Source: JAWCLZ01 sp037443105 (GTDB taxonomy: Archaea; Halobacteriota; JAWCLZ01). From it: a stretch of 26,517 nt of DNA. The notes beneath the pieces were generated by a model. The model did no database searches. It worked only from the letters and a program-made list of their open reading frames with translations, and was not told where the DNA came from. This document shows, piece after piece, positions 15,022 to 23,645 of the stretch. Each line of letters opens with the position of its first letter. The stretch's first letter is position 1. The translations under genes and the position numbers were made by a program. Location of the stretch: NCBI GenBank assembly GCA_037443105.1, contig JBBIOZ010000013.1, positions 1 to 26,517 of the forward strand, written 5' to 3'.

Positions 15022-16008
15022 ATGGAGCAGGATAAAACATCTGCAACCTTAAAAATCCTAGAAATTGTGGAAGTAATCGCGGTTATTGGATATATCTACT
15101 ATGTACTCACCGGAAGATATGCATTAGCACTCATTGCACCCAAGACCGCTATATTTCAAGCTTTTCTAGCTCTATTTTTCATCATACTCATCATCGGGAT
15201 GGTTAATTTACTATATAGATGGACGCTGCCACTCCACGGAAGTGGCTTTGTAAAAATTCTAGCCAGTTTTCTAAGCTGGATCAAAAATACTGTATTAAGC
15301 TGGAAGATTTTTTTAATACTCGAGGCACTCGTGGTTCAAGGTTTTCTGCAGAGCAGAATATTCAAGCAGAGCAAGCTACGCTGGGTAATGCATATGACAC
15401 TGGCGTGGGGCTGCTTGATATTCCTAGTGCTCTATATAATTGATATTGAGGAGATCATTGAAAAACTGCCTCTTGGCAGTTTGTTAACCTCTGCAATTGA
15501 TATCACGATTTTATTCATCGCTGCAATCACAGCCATTGGTATATTAACCGCGATTGTAAGAAACTGGGATAAGCGGCCTGAAATCATTGCTATATTAATA
15601 ATAGCTGGGGTAATGCTGTGGTATGCAGTTTCCCTAGGAAGCCCTGCTTTTGATTTTCTATACAACACTGGTCTATTCATCTATGAAAAGCTACTTTACA
15701 ACCTAGCAGCTATTTTGGTTTTCATTGGATTAACAATAGTATTCATTCGAAGGCGATCAAAAGAAGTCAAGCCTCTTACCGACTTCAAAATAGATGTACC
15801 CGCAATAATATTAATCACCATATTATCCGCAACTGGCTTCGCTGGCTTCTACCTTCAGTATATATCTACCCTCGCCCACGAGATAGATCTCCACGTGCAC
15901 TTCATTACCACCTTCGGTGTCATCGCTTACTTTCCATTCAGCAAATTCCTGCATATACCAACTGCGAAGCTAAGCTATATCTTAAATGCAGCGGAGGTGC
16001 ATCATTGA
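15022..16008 (+). CDS. Membrane cytochrome-b-like subunit (HdrE/DsrM/NarI type)
   Basis: Membrane anchor of a quinone- or methanophenazine-linked redox module that passes electrons between a lipid carrier and a soluble iron-sulfur subunit. The 328-aa protein has eight or nine hydrophobic segments. Candidate haem-ligand histidines are in WVMHMTLAWG (around 119) and in the C-terminal HEIDLHVHF and FSKFLH, the last matching the conserved end of NarI/DsrM proteins. The length is closer to DsrM (about 335) than to methanogen HdrE (about 260). Its stop overlaps the start of the HdrD-like gene (ATGA), showing a two-gene unit. Dsr versus Hdr function cannot be decided here, and no dsrAB is present. 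Confidence 0.8.
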   Translation: MEQDKTSATLKILEIVEVIAVIGYIYYVLTGRYALALIAPKTAIFQAFLALFFIILIIGMVNLLYRWTLPLHGSGFVKILASFLSWIKNTVLSWKIFLILEALVVQGFLQSRIFKQSKLRWVMHMTLAWGCLIFLVLYIIDIEEIIEKLPLGSLLTSAIDITILFIAAITAIGILTAIVRNWDKRPEIIAILIIAGVMLWYAVSLGSPAFDFLYNTGLFIYEKLLYNLAAILVFIGLTIVFIRRRSKEVKPLTDFKIDVPAIILITILSATGFAGFYLQYISTLAHEIDLHVHFITTFGVIAYFPFSKFLHIPTAKLSYILNAAEVHH

Positions 16009-17218
16009 TGCAAGCTCAAGGCAGAGGTTTCAGACCCAAGAACTTAAGCTTCAAGCAAATGATCGAGGCTGACGCTTGCATGCGCTGCAATGAATGCTTG
16101 AAATTTTGTCCAGTTGTCGATCTCTATGGCAATGAAGTCAGCCCGAGAGGTAAAATCCACTACTTCCGAGAACTCATTAAGAGTAATGATTTAATTGCAA
16201 AATTGCTTGGCAGAAATCGAAATGTCACCNNNNNNNNNNAATCAATAAATACACTCAGAATTTATTCATCTGTACCTCCTGCCTGCAATGCAGAGAAGTT
16301 TGCGAAGCAGGTATAAATACCGTGCCAATGTGGGAGGCAATGAGAGCAGATGTAGTGGAGAGAGGCAATGGCCCAATGCCTGCGCATAGAGCAATAAGAG
16401 AGAGAGTGGAAAAACTGGGCAATCCCTACAATGAGCCTCCGGAAAAACGCCTTGCTTGGATTCAGCCTGGCATGAAAATTGCTGAGAAAGCGGATTTGCT
16501 GTTTTTCGTTGGCTGCACTTCTGCCCTTCGAATGACAATGCTTGCGCAAGCAGTCACCAAGATATTGAATCACTTGGGAATTGAATTCATCTACTTAGGT
16601 AAAGCTGAGTTATGCTGCGGGTCACCTCTGCTCAGAACTGGACAGAGAGAGACAGCTTTCAAGGTTATAAGGCAGAATGTAGAATTGATAAAGCAAAAAG
16701 GCGTGAAGAAATTAATAGCTGCCTGTGCCGGCTGCGCAAATACCTCTAAAAATGATTGGCCAAAGGTGGTGGGAAAACTGCCCTTTGAAGTGCAGCATAT
16801 CTCAGAGTTCCTGCTCGATCTAGTGGAAGAAGGAAGAATAAAATTCAACAAAACCCTTGATTTAAAGGTTACCTATCACGATCCATGCCACATAGGCAGG
16901 CATATGAGGCTATATGAAGAGCCTAGAAGAGCAATTGAAAGCATTCCCGGTGTTAAAATTGTTGAAATGAAGCGCAATCGAGAAATGGCAATGTGCTGCG
17001 GCGCAGGAGGTGGATTTAGGTCTGCTTTTTCCAACGATGCAATAGCAATCGCAGGTAAGAGGGTGAAGCAAGCCCAAGAGGAAACAGGTACAAATATAAT
17101 AGTTACCTCCTGCCCATTCTGCCGCCTGAATTTAACCGATGGAGCGAAGAGCATAGGCGCAGACCTCAAAGTAATAAATATAGAGGAACTATATGTACGC
17201 GCCCTTGAATTACATTAA
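16005..17218 (+). CDS. HdrD-like iron-sulfur subunit with two CCG domains (interrupted by a 10-N gap)
   Basis: Soluble catalytic partner of the preceding membrane subunit, related to heterodisulfide reductase HdrD and DsrK. The order is: [4Fe-4S] motif C25xxC28xxC31xxxC35 (ADACMRCNECLKFCP); the N gap at 16230-16239; a second motif CTSCLQCREVC encoded at 16271-16303; then two CCG domains, ELCCGSPLL with LIAACAGCANT, and HDPCHIGRH with MCCGAGGGFRS and VTSCPFC. Together these make about 404 aa, the size of HdrD. The frame before and after the gap differs, so the true gap length must be 2 modulo 3 (for example 8 or 11), not 10. Reading through the Ns gives a false stop at 16316. Confidence 0.85.
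16230..16239. other. Assembly gap (10 Ns)
   Basis: Ten consecutive ambiguous bases inside the HdrD-like gene. They break the reading frame between its two ferredoxin-like motifs. They mark a scaffold join, not biology. Confidence 0.99.
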
Positions 17219-17253
17219 ATCTATTGTAATCCCGGCTTACAGAAACAGAAGCG

Positions 17254-17264
17254 AAAACTATAAA
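17254..17264 (+). promoter_or_regulatory. TATA element for the HisB-like gene
   Basis: AACTATAAAAG lies 26-36 bp before the ATG at 17290, which predicts a leaderless transcript separate from the Hdr-like pair. Confidence 0.5.
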
Positions 17265-17289
17265 AGTTGAAATAATATTAAAGAATTCG

Positions 17290-17829
17290 ATGAGAACTTC
17301 TCAGGCAAGCAGGAAAACCAATGAAACTCAGGTTAAGGTCAAGCTGAACCTCGATGGAACTGGTGTGGCGAATGTTGAAACAGGAATTCATTTCTTTGAT
17401 CATTTACTGAGGGTTCTCGCTGCTTCTGCTAAATTCAACCTTGAGGTGGAGGTAAAAGGAGACTTGGAAACTGGCGACCACCATACAGTTGAAGATACAG
17501 CTATCGTATTAGCAGAGGCATTTTCAAGCGCAATTGGCAAAAACGCAGTTGAGCAAACAGGCTTCGCCATAGTTCCAGTTGGAGATTCAATTGCAACTGC
17601 AGCGATATATATCGATAGACCATACTTTGCATCGAAATTTAAATTCAATGGAGAAAAAATCGAGGATATGCAGACTGAGAATATATCTCACTTCCTTGAA
17701 ACCTTTGCATACAATGCAAAGCTAACTCTGCATATCAATGCAAAGGGCAAAAGCGATCGCTACACCGCTATAGCGATATTTAAAGCCCTTGGAATGGCAC
17801 TTAAAGCAGCGTGTAAAGCAACTAGATAG
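17290..17829 (+). CDS. Imidazoleglycerol-phosphate dehydratase (HisB) homologue with degenerate active site
   Basis: Clear HisB fold: opening RKTNETQVKVKLNLDGTG, TGIHFFDHLL (31-40), the first metal motif HHTVED (64-69), TENISHFLETFA, and IFKALGMAL. However, the second metal motif HHxxE, normally just before the FKA block, reads R157-Y158-T-A-I161. The histidine of the usual A(K/R)HG is replaced (AASA, 44-47), the Arg of RFG is Gln89, and the conserved STKG tail is absent (179 aa against about 190-200). HisB binds two metals through both HHxxE motifs, so normal dehydratase activity is doubtful. It stands alone, with no other his gene nearby. It may be a repurposed paralogue or a lineage variant. 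The frame is continuous through the degenerate part. Confidence 0.8.
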   Translation: MRTSQASRKTNETQVKVKLNLDGTGVANVETGIHFFDHLLRVLAASAKFNLEVEVKGDLETGDHHTVEDTAIVLAEAFSSAIGKNAVEQTGFAIVPVGDSIATAAIYIDRPYFASKFKFNGEKIEDMQTENISHFLETFAYNAKLTLHINAKGKSDRYTAIAIFKALGMALKAACKATR

Positions 17830-17869
17830 ATTTTTATCTCTTCCCATTTCTTTATACTTTGGTGAATCT

Positions 17870-18625
17870 ATGGACTGGAAAAAACATAGCGAAGATTTAG
17901 ATAAGCATTTGCATTTGAATAGCTATCCCATTGGCATGCGCCTTTATGAGAAAGCCAATGATGTACCGCAGATGGTGAAGATGCAGCCGCAGAAGGTTAA
18001 CATCTGCCAGCTTGCAACCATAGCTAGGGTATACAACTGGGCAGTTGGAAGCATAAATAAGAATATGATTTGCGCCCTCGGCGCAGCTTGCTTGGGAATG
18101 ATAACCACGCCCAAGCGCATTGTGGAAGGGGAGATAAACTGCGGTGTCTATCAAAAAGACCTAGCTGCTGCGAAGAAAATGCAGGAGGCACTGCCCAAGC
18201 TTGGGAAGAAGCAATATGAAGCAATTATGTTTTCATCCCTGGAGCGCATCCCAGTCGATCCACAGGTAATTGTGATCTACGGCAATCCAGCTCAGATCCT
18301 GCGATTAGTTCAAGCTGCGCTTTACCACGAAGGCGGCAAGTTTGATTCAAGCACAGTTGGAGATGCTGGACTTTGCAATACCATTGCAAGAGTGCTGCTC
18401 ACAAATAAGCCAGCCATGGATCTACCTTGCTATGGAGAGCGCAGATTCGCAGCGGTTCAAGACCATGAAACGCTATTTGCATATCCAAGTGAATTCTGCG
18501 AAAGAATAATCGAAGGACTCGAAGGAACCCATAAGGGAGGAGTGCGATACCCCACTCCAGTGCAGCTTGACTGGTCGCCCAAAATGCCAAAGGGATTTAT
18601 ATTGATGGATGAAGATCTAGAGTAA
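17870..18625 (+). CDS. DUF169 family protein
   Basis: Member of the DUF169 family, found in many anaerobic archaea and bacteria and of unknown function. The start is ATG 17870, which has GGTG five bases upstream; a longer reading from 17789 overlaps the HisB-like gene. The 251-aa sequence shows the family features: PIGMRLYEKANDVP near residue 22, the cysteine-containing VNICQLATIARVYNW, MICALGAACLGM, VIVIYGNPAQILRLVQAALY, and the late segment GDAGLCNTIARVLLTNKPAMDLPCYGERRF with spaced cysteines. DUF169 is often annotated as possibly binding tetrapyrrole or metal, but that is not shown by this sequence. Confidence 0.88.
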   Translation: MDWKKHSEDLDKHLHLNSYPIGMRLYEKANDVPQMVKMQPQKVNICQLATIARVYNWAVGSINKNMICALGAACLGMITTPKRIVEGEINCGVYQKDLAAAKKMQEALPKLGKKQYEAIMFSSLERIPVDPQVIVIYGNPAQILRLVQAALYHEGGKFDSSTVGDAGLCNTIARVLLTNKPAMDLPCYGERRFAAVQDHETLFAYPSEFCERIIEGLEGTHKGGVRYPTPVQLDWSPKMPKGFILMDEDLE

Positions 18626-18640
18626 TTTTTTTCAAAAAAA
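18626..18640 (+). terminator. T-run terminator after the DUF169 gene
   Basis: Seven Ts, one C and seven As directly follow the DUF169 stop. A U-run in the transcript is the usual archaeal termination signal. No clear TATA box precedes the MFS gene in the remaining 11 bases, so some readthrough would be needed for that gene. Confidence 0.4.
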
Positions 18641-18651
18641 CTATTTTTTAT

Positions 18652-20025
18652 ATGAAGGCAAAGGATGAACTAAAAAGATCGGCTTTAATAGCTGTTACAC
18701 TTTCATCATTTCTAACGCCATTTGCAGTTTCATCGGTCAATGTTGCCCTTCCAACCATTGGGAAAGAATTTGCAATGGATGCTGTTTCTTTAAACTGGGT
18801 TGCAACTGCTTATCTCCTAGCTTCAGCTATTTTTCTAGTTCCACTTGGAAGACTGGCGGATATACGTGGAAGGAAAAAGGTCTTTATCTACGGCACATTT
18901 ATATTCATCATTACCTCTTTTCTTCTCTCAATTTCAACTTCAGGGGCGATGATAGTATTTTTGCGCGCTGCACAGGGAGTGGGGGGTGCTATGATATTTG
19001 GCACTGGGGTGGCGATTCTAACCTCTGTATTCCCGGTCGGGGAGAGGGGCAAGGTGCTTGGAATAAATGTTGCCGCGGTTTACATAGGACTTTCTACAGG
19101 GCCATTCCTAGGCGGATTTCTCACTCAGCAGCTTGGGTGGAGAAGCATTTTTTATTCAAATATCCCCATAGGGTTCCTAATAATTGCTTTTAGCAAGTTA
19201 AAATTAACTGGAGAGTGGGCTGAAGCTAGAGGGGAGAAATTTGATTTCACTGGCTCGATGATCTATTGCTTTATGCTTCTCTCAATAATGATTGGATTTT
19301 CCCTGCTGCCATCGACCTCAGGTGCTTGGCTGATTTTAACAGGCGCACTGGGAATGCTGCTCTTCATCCGATGGGAAATGAGAGTTAAAAACCCAGTTTT
19401 GAATATCCATCTCTTTAAAGATAACACGATATTCGCTTTCTCCAATTTAGCTGCATTGATAAACTACAGCGCAACCTTTGCGGTTAGCTTTCTTTTAAGC
19501 CTCTATCTGCAGTATATAAAGGGCTTGAATCCGCAGGATGCGGGCGTAATTCTTGTATCCCAGCCAGCTGTGCAGGCTATTTTTTCGCCGCTAGCTGGCA
19601 AACTTTCAGATAAAATTGAGCCTAGAATAGTTGCATCACTTGGAATGGCATTAACAGCCACAGGCCTTTTTCTATTCACATCTCTAAGCGAGGAAACAGC
19701 TCTAGAGTATATTATAGCAAGCTTGATTTTACTTGGCTTCGGCTTCGCGCTATTCTCAAGTCCAAATACAAATGCAGTTATGAGCTCTGTGGATAAAAAA
19801 TTTTATGGCATAGCGAGTGCAACCCTCGGCACAATGCGATTAATCGGTCAAATGCTCAGCATGGGAATAGCCATGTTTATCTTCGCAATCTACATTGGAA
19901 GAGTGGAAATAAATCCTGCTTATTATCCACATCTATTGAGAAGTACTAAAATTGCATTTGGAATATTCGCTGTGCTATGCTGCGCAGGTATATTTGCATC
20001 CCTTGCGAGGGGGAAAATGAGATAA
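18652..20025 (+). CDS. MFS transporter, DHA2 (EmrB/QacA) drug:H+ antiporter type
   Basis: Proton-driven exporter in the cytoplasmic membrane. The 457-aa protein has the DHA2 opening FLTPFAVSSVNVALPTIGKEF, and NWVATAYLLASAIFLVPLGRLADIRGRKKVF with the MFS motif A (GRLADIRGRKK, around 65-77). RAAQGVGGAMIFGTGVAIL and GPFLGGFLTQQLGWRSIFYSNIPIG match motif C of antiporters. At least twelve hydrophobic segments are visible; the DHA2 class usually has fourteen. The substrate is unknown. It follows the DUF169 gene by 26 bp and precedes NikR, whose gene has its own promoter. Confidence 0.9.
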   Translation: MKAKDELKRSALIAVTLSSFLTPFAVSSVNVALPTIGKEFAMDAVSLNWVATAYLLASAIFLVPLGRLADIRGRKKVFIYGTFIFIITSFLLSISTSGAMIVFLRAAQGVGGAMIFGTGVAILTSVFPVGERGKVLGINVAAVYIGLSTGPFLGGFLTQQLGWRSIFYSNIPIGFLIIAFSKLKLTGEWAEARGEKFDFTGSMIYCFMLLSIMIGFSLLPSTSGAWLILTGALGMLLFIRWEMRVKNPVLNIHLFKDNTIFAFSNLAALINYSATFAVSFLLSLYLQYIKGLNPQDAGVILVSQPAVQAIFSPLAGKLSDKIEPRIVASLGMALTATGLFLFTSLSEETALEYIIASLILLGFGFALFSSPNTNAVMSSVDKKFYGIASATLGTMRLIGQMLSMGIAMFIFAIYIGRVEINPAYYPHLLRSTKIAFGIFAVLCCAGIFASLARGKMR

Positions 20026-20033
20026 GAAAAACG

Positions 20034-20046
20034 TTAAAATATAATT
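20034..20046 (+). promoter_or_regulatory. TATA element for nikR-U32
   Basis: A TTAAAATATAATTT-like element is centred about 32 bp before the ATG at 20072, the spacing of a leaderless archaeal gene. This supports Met 20072 over GTG 20063 as the start. Confidence 0.55.
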
Positions 20047-20071
20047 TGCCTATCAACTAAATGTGTTTAAC

Positions 20072-20494
20072 ATGAAAAATAAACTAGAGCGCATAGGTGT
20101 TTCGCTGCCAGCTAATTTGCTCAGCCGCTTCGACGATATAATTGCAAAGCGCGGCTACTCCTCGAGATCCGAGGGTATAAGGAATGCAATTCGCAACTAT
20201 ATCATCGACTATGAATGGATGAGCGAGGAAAAAGGCGAAAAGGTAGGAATCATAACCTTGATATACGACCACCACAAGCGCGGGCTTGTAAATACTCTTT
20301 TAGAAATGGAGCATGAATATACCGAGCTCATTGAAAGCTCGCTTCATAAACATCTGGATGAGGAGAACTGCCTCGAAGTGATAGTGGTACGTGGAGATGC
20401 AGAGAGGGTGAGAAAGCTAACTGAGAAAATCATGGCGCTGCGTGGAGTCAAGCACGTTAAATTAACCATCACTTCGCCTGGGAAAGAATTATAG
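20072..20494 (+). CDS. nikR: NikR-type nickel-responsive regulator
   Basis: Ribbon-helix-helix repressor with a C-terminal ACT-like metal-sensing domain. The RHH is residues 1-45 (ERIGVSLPANLLSRFDDII, then the GYSSRSEGIRNAIRNYI helices). The four nickel ligands of NikR are all present: H81 (EHEY), H92 and H94 (LHKHLD), and C100 (ENCLEVIVVRGD). The closing segment LRGVKHVKLTI matches the family. Length 140 aa is normal. It would bind an inverted repeat near nickel-related genes, but no nickel transporter is in the window. It is one base from the U32 gene and probably co-transcribed with it. Confidence 0.93.
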   Translation: MKNKLERIGVSLPANLLSRFDDIIAKRGYSSRSEGIRNAIRNYIIDYEWMSEEKGEKVGIITLIYDHHKRGLVNTLLEMEHEYTELIESSLHKHLDEENCLEVIVVRGDAERVRKLTEKIMALRGVKHVKLTITSPGKEL

Positions 20495-20495
20495 T

Positions 20496-22914
20496 ATGAA
20501 TAGTATGCTTAAAAAGCCAGAATTACTTGCCCCAGCCGGGAACTTTGAAGCCTTAAAGGCTGCAGTTGAGAATGGCGCTGACGCTGTTTACCTCGGGGGG
20601 AAGAATTTCAGTGCAAGGCAGTATGCTGAGAATTTTACGGTTGAAGAGCTTGAGAGAGCAGTGGACTATGCTCATCTGCGCGGAGTTAAGGTTTATGTAC
20701 CGTTAACACTTTGATAAAGAATCAAGAGTTTGAGGAAGTTGCAAATTTTTTGAAAGCAATATATGAAATGGGCGCTGATGCAGTAATCCTGCAAGATCTA
20801 GGAGTTGTTTCATTGATAAAGAAAATCAACCTCCCCATCGATTGCCACGCAAGCACTCAAATGACCATTCACAGCGCTGAGGGCGCGAAATTGCTTGAAC
20901 GGCTTGGATTCAAGCGCGTTATCCTCGCTAGGGAGCTATCGCTTGAGGAAATAAAGCAGATTAGAAGTCAGGTTGATATCGAGCTTGAGTGCTTCGTGCA
21001 CGGTGCACTTTGCTTTTCATACTCAGGCCAATGCTTGATGAGCAGCTTGATAGGCGGGAGAAGTGCCAATCGAGGGCGATGTGCTCAGCCCTGCCGCAAG
21101 TACTATGCACTGCTAAATAGTAGAGGTGAAATTCTATGCTGGAAATATCTTTTGAGCACTAGAGATCTTAAAACTCTTGAGTATATTCAAGATTTGATCA
21201 ACGCAGGCATAGCTGGCTTTAAAATCGAGGGGAGGATGAGGCGCCCGGAATATGTTGCAATTGTAACTAAAGCTTATCGCAATGCCATCGATCGCCTTTT
21301 AACTGAAGAGGAAGAGAGGCGAGTAAGGCGGATCTTCAACCGGGGCTTCACCACTGGCTATTTCTATGGCAGGCTTGGAAGCGAGATGATGAGCTATGAC
21401 TCCCCTGATAATAGAGGCATCGAGATTGGCAGAGTCTTAAGCTATGATAGGTCTCGAAAGATGGCTGAGGTTTTGCTGAAAGATAGTTTGAGGAGAGGAG
21501 ATGGCATCGAGGTCGATGGCGCTGGAGGGATCATAACTCATCTCGAAGTGGGGAATAGAAAAGTTGAGATTGCCAGAGCAGGCGAGGTGGCGAGGGTAAA
21601 ACTGATTGAAGCGGTTAAAAATGGCAGCAGAGTATTCAAAACTCTAGATGTTGAGTTGGTCAAGGAAGCAAGAGCTAGCTATGAGAGACCCAGTAGAAAA
21701 GTGCCAGTTGATGTTAAAGCAAGTCTAAAGATAGGCAAACCATTTACTCTACTTCTGGAGGATGAAGCTGGAAATATAGTGGTTGAGACAAGTGATTGCA
21801 TTGCTGAGAGCGCTGTGAAGCATCCCCTTACCAAGAATGCTTTGATTCAGCAATTAAATCGCTTCAGCACAACTCCTTTTTCAATGCGCAAGCTATCCAT
21901 CGATTTAGAGGAGGGTGCATTTGTTAGCTTCAGCGCGATGGCGAAGGTGAGGCGTCGTGCGGTTGAAGCACTTAAGCACAAGCGAATAATGCGAGCGAAG
22001 AGAAAGTTTATTGAAATTGATAAAATGGTATAGCAAGCTTCAGAGATAAAGGTATAGCAAGCAAGGTAGAGAAACCAGTACTCGCTGTAAATGCTTGTTC
22101 TCTGGAGACATTGAAATGCGCTATAGCAGGTGGCGCAGATTTGATCTATCTTCACCATAGCCTTTGCAGGGAAGCACTTGAACTCTGCAGAGAGAGCGGG
22201 GTGAAGCTCATCGCACACACCGGTAGAATAACGGAGGATCGCGAATTGAGCGCTGCACTAGAGGGAGTGGATGGAGTCATGGCTGGAAATCTCGGGAGCT
22301 TGAAATTTCTGGCTGAGCGCAGCTCTTTACCTCTATATTTAGATTTCTCCATCAATGTATTCAACAGCTATGCTGCAGATTTTTTAAAAACAGAGTTCCC
22401 AAGAATTGCTTCCATAACCCTTTCCCCGGAGCTGACTCTGCAGGAAATCAAAGCTATTGCACAGAGTTCAAATTGCAGATTTGAATGCATCGTTCACGGT
22501 TTTTTACCGCTCATGATAAGTGAGCATTGCATAGCTGCAAGCGTCCTGAGCGATTCAGGGAGGGAGAAATGCAGCGCTCCCTGCAAGCGCGATCGCTATA
22601 GCATTCAAGATGAAGCAGGCTATGTCTTCCCCCTCTATTTTGACTCAAGCTGCAGAACGCATATCTTGAATTCCAGAGAACTCAGCATGCTTGAACATCT
22701 TCCAGCACTTATTGAGGCTGGAATTAGCAGTTTGAGGATTGAAACCTTGAATATATCCAGCGATAGAGTTAAGCAAATTGTTTCAATATATCGAAGAAAT
22801 CTAGATAGCTATTTAAAAAATCCAGCTTGCTATGAATTTGATCCTGAGGACAAAAAGGCACTGGGAAAAACAGCTGGCTTAACCTACGGGCACTACTTCA
22901 GAGGGGTGGAGTAG
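20496..22914 (+). CDS. Peptidase U32 family protein with two tandem U32 domains (two apparent single-base frameshifts)
   Basis: U32 proteins such as RlhA and TrhP take part in RNA hydroxylation; others were named collagenases. The gene reads in three segments. 20496-20710 holds PELLAPAGNFEALKAAVENG and GADAVYLGG. 20711-22033 holds FVHGALCFSYSGQCLMSS and NRGRCAQPCRKYY. The third segment runs to 22914. Adding one base near 20699 (restoring VYVTVNTLIKNQEFEE) and one A in AAAA at 22022-22025 (restoring EIDKNGIASF) gives an uninterrupted 806-aa protein. The C-terminal part (from about residue 528) repeats the fold: KPVLAVNACSLETLKCAIAGGADLIYL, FECIVHGFLPLMISEHCIAA and CSAPCKRDRY. The second domain keeps the HG and Cys pattern in weaker form. 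It overlaps sod by 22 bp, convergently. Confidence 0.85.
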
Positions 22915-23513
22915 CACTCTCCCAGTCTTTTCTCAACCTCCTCCCAGTTTATTATGTTCCAGAAGGCTTCGATATATTTAGCTCTTTCATTCTTATAATC
23001 AAGGTAGTATGCGTGCTCCCAGACGTCGATTACCATTAATATTCTGAACATTGGGTAAACATTGAGGTTATGCTTTTCAATCTGCATTATCATTAACCTC
23101 TTGGTTTGCCTGCAAAATGCAAGTGCTGCCCAGCCTGAGCCTTCAACGCTGGCAGCTGCTTGAGTGAATTCTTTTTTGAATCTCTCCACGCTTAAGAACT
23201 CAGCCTCTATAGCAGCCTTCAAAGCTCCAGCTGGCTTTCCACTTCTCGAGGCAGGTGTTAAATTGCCCCAGAATAGCGAGTGCAGCAAATGTCCGCCTAT
23301 GTGGAATGAGAGTTCCTTTAAAGCAGCTTTAACATCTAATTCAATGTCTTCTTTGCGTGCTTTCTCGAGCTTCTCCAAAATTGTATTTGCACCATTCACA
23401 TAGGCTTGATGATGCTTGCTATGGTGAATCCTCAGCTGCTCCTCAGAGATATATGGCGCGAGATCTCCATATTCATAGCTCAATTTAGGGAGAACATACT
23501 TAGCGGCTTCCAT
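22893..23513 (-). CDS. sod: Superoxide dismutase (Fe/Mn type)
   Basis: Converts superoxide to oxygen and peroxide, defending anaerobic metalloenzymes. ATG 23511-23513 gives 206 aa; a TTG reading from 23528 adds five residues. The metal ligands are all present: H30 in RIHHSKHHQAYVNGAN, H78 in GGHLLHSLFWGNL, D163 and H167 in DVWEHAYYLDY. GSGWAALAF (126-134) is also typical. Fe versus Mn cannot be decided by eye. The 3' end overlaps the U32 gene on the other strand by 22 bp. A GGAAGTG precedes the chosen start by six to twelve bases. Confidence 0.95.
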   Translation of the reverse strand: MEAAKYVLPKLSYEYGDLAPYISEEQLRIHHSKHHQAYVNGANTILEKLEKARKEDIELDVKAALKELSFHIGGHLLHSLFWGNLTPASRSGKPAGALKAAIEAEFLSVERFKKEFTQAAASVEGSGWAALAFCRQTKRLMIMQIEKHNLNVYPMFRILMVIDVWEHAYYLDYKNERAKYIEAFWNIINWEEVEKRLGECYSTPLK

Positions 23514-23596
23514 ATTATTCACTTCCAATTTTTCATACCTCGATCGTAAATAAAATCCTAGTTACATAGAGTTTTGGATGTTACCCCGCTGAATTA

Positions 23597-23645
23597 CATA
23601 TTATCATATTACCATATTATCATAATTATCATATTATCATATTAA
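23597..23645. repeat. AT-rich 8-bp tandem repeat (unit CATATTAT)
   Basis: Six near-identical units: CATATTAT, CATATTAC, CATATTAT, CATAATTAT (one extra base), CATATTAT, CATATTAA. The stop codon of the radical SAM gene (minus strand, 23637-23639) falls in the fifth and sixth units. The rest of the array lies between that gene and sod, both on the minus strand. Confidence 0.92.

Noticed and set aside
16240..16316. Reading of the HdrD-like gene straight through the N run to a stop at 16316
   Set aside because: The frame after the gap has no Fe-S motif, whereas the adjacent frame encodes CTSCLQCREVC continuous with the CCG domains.
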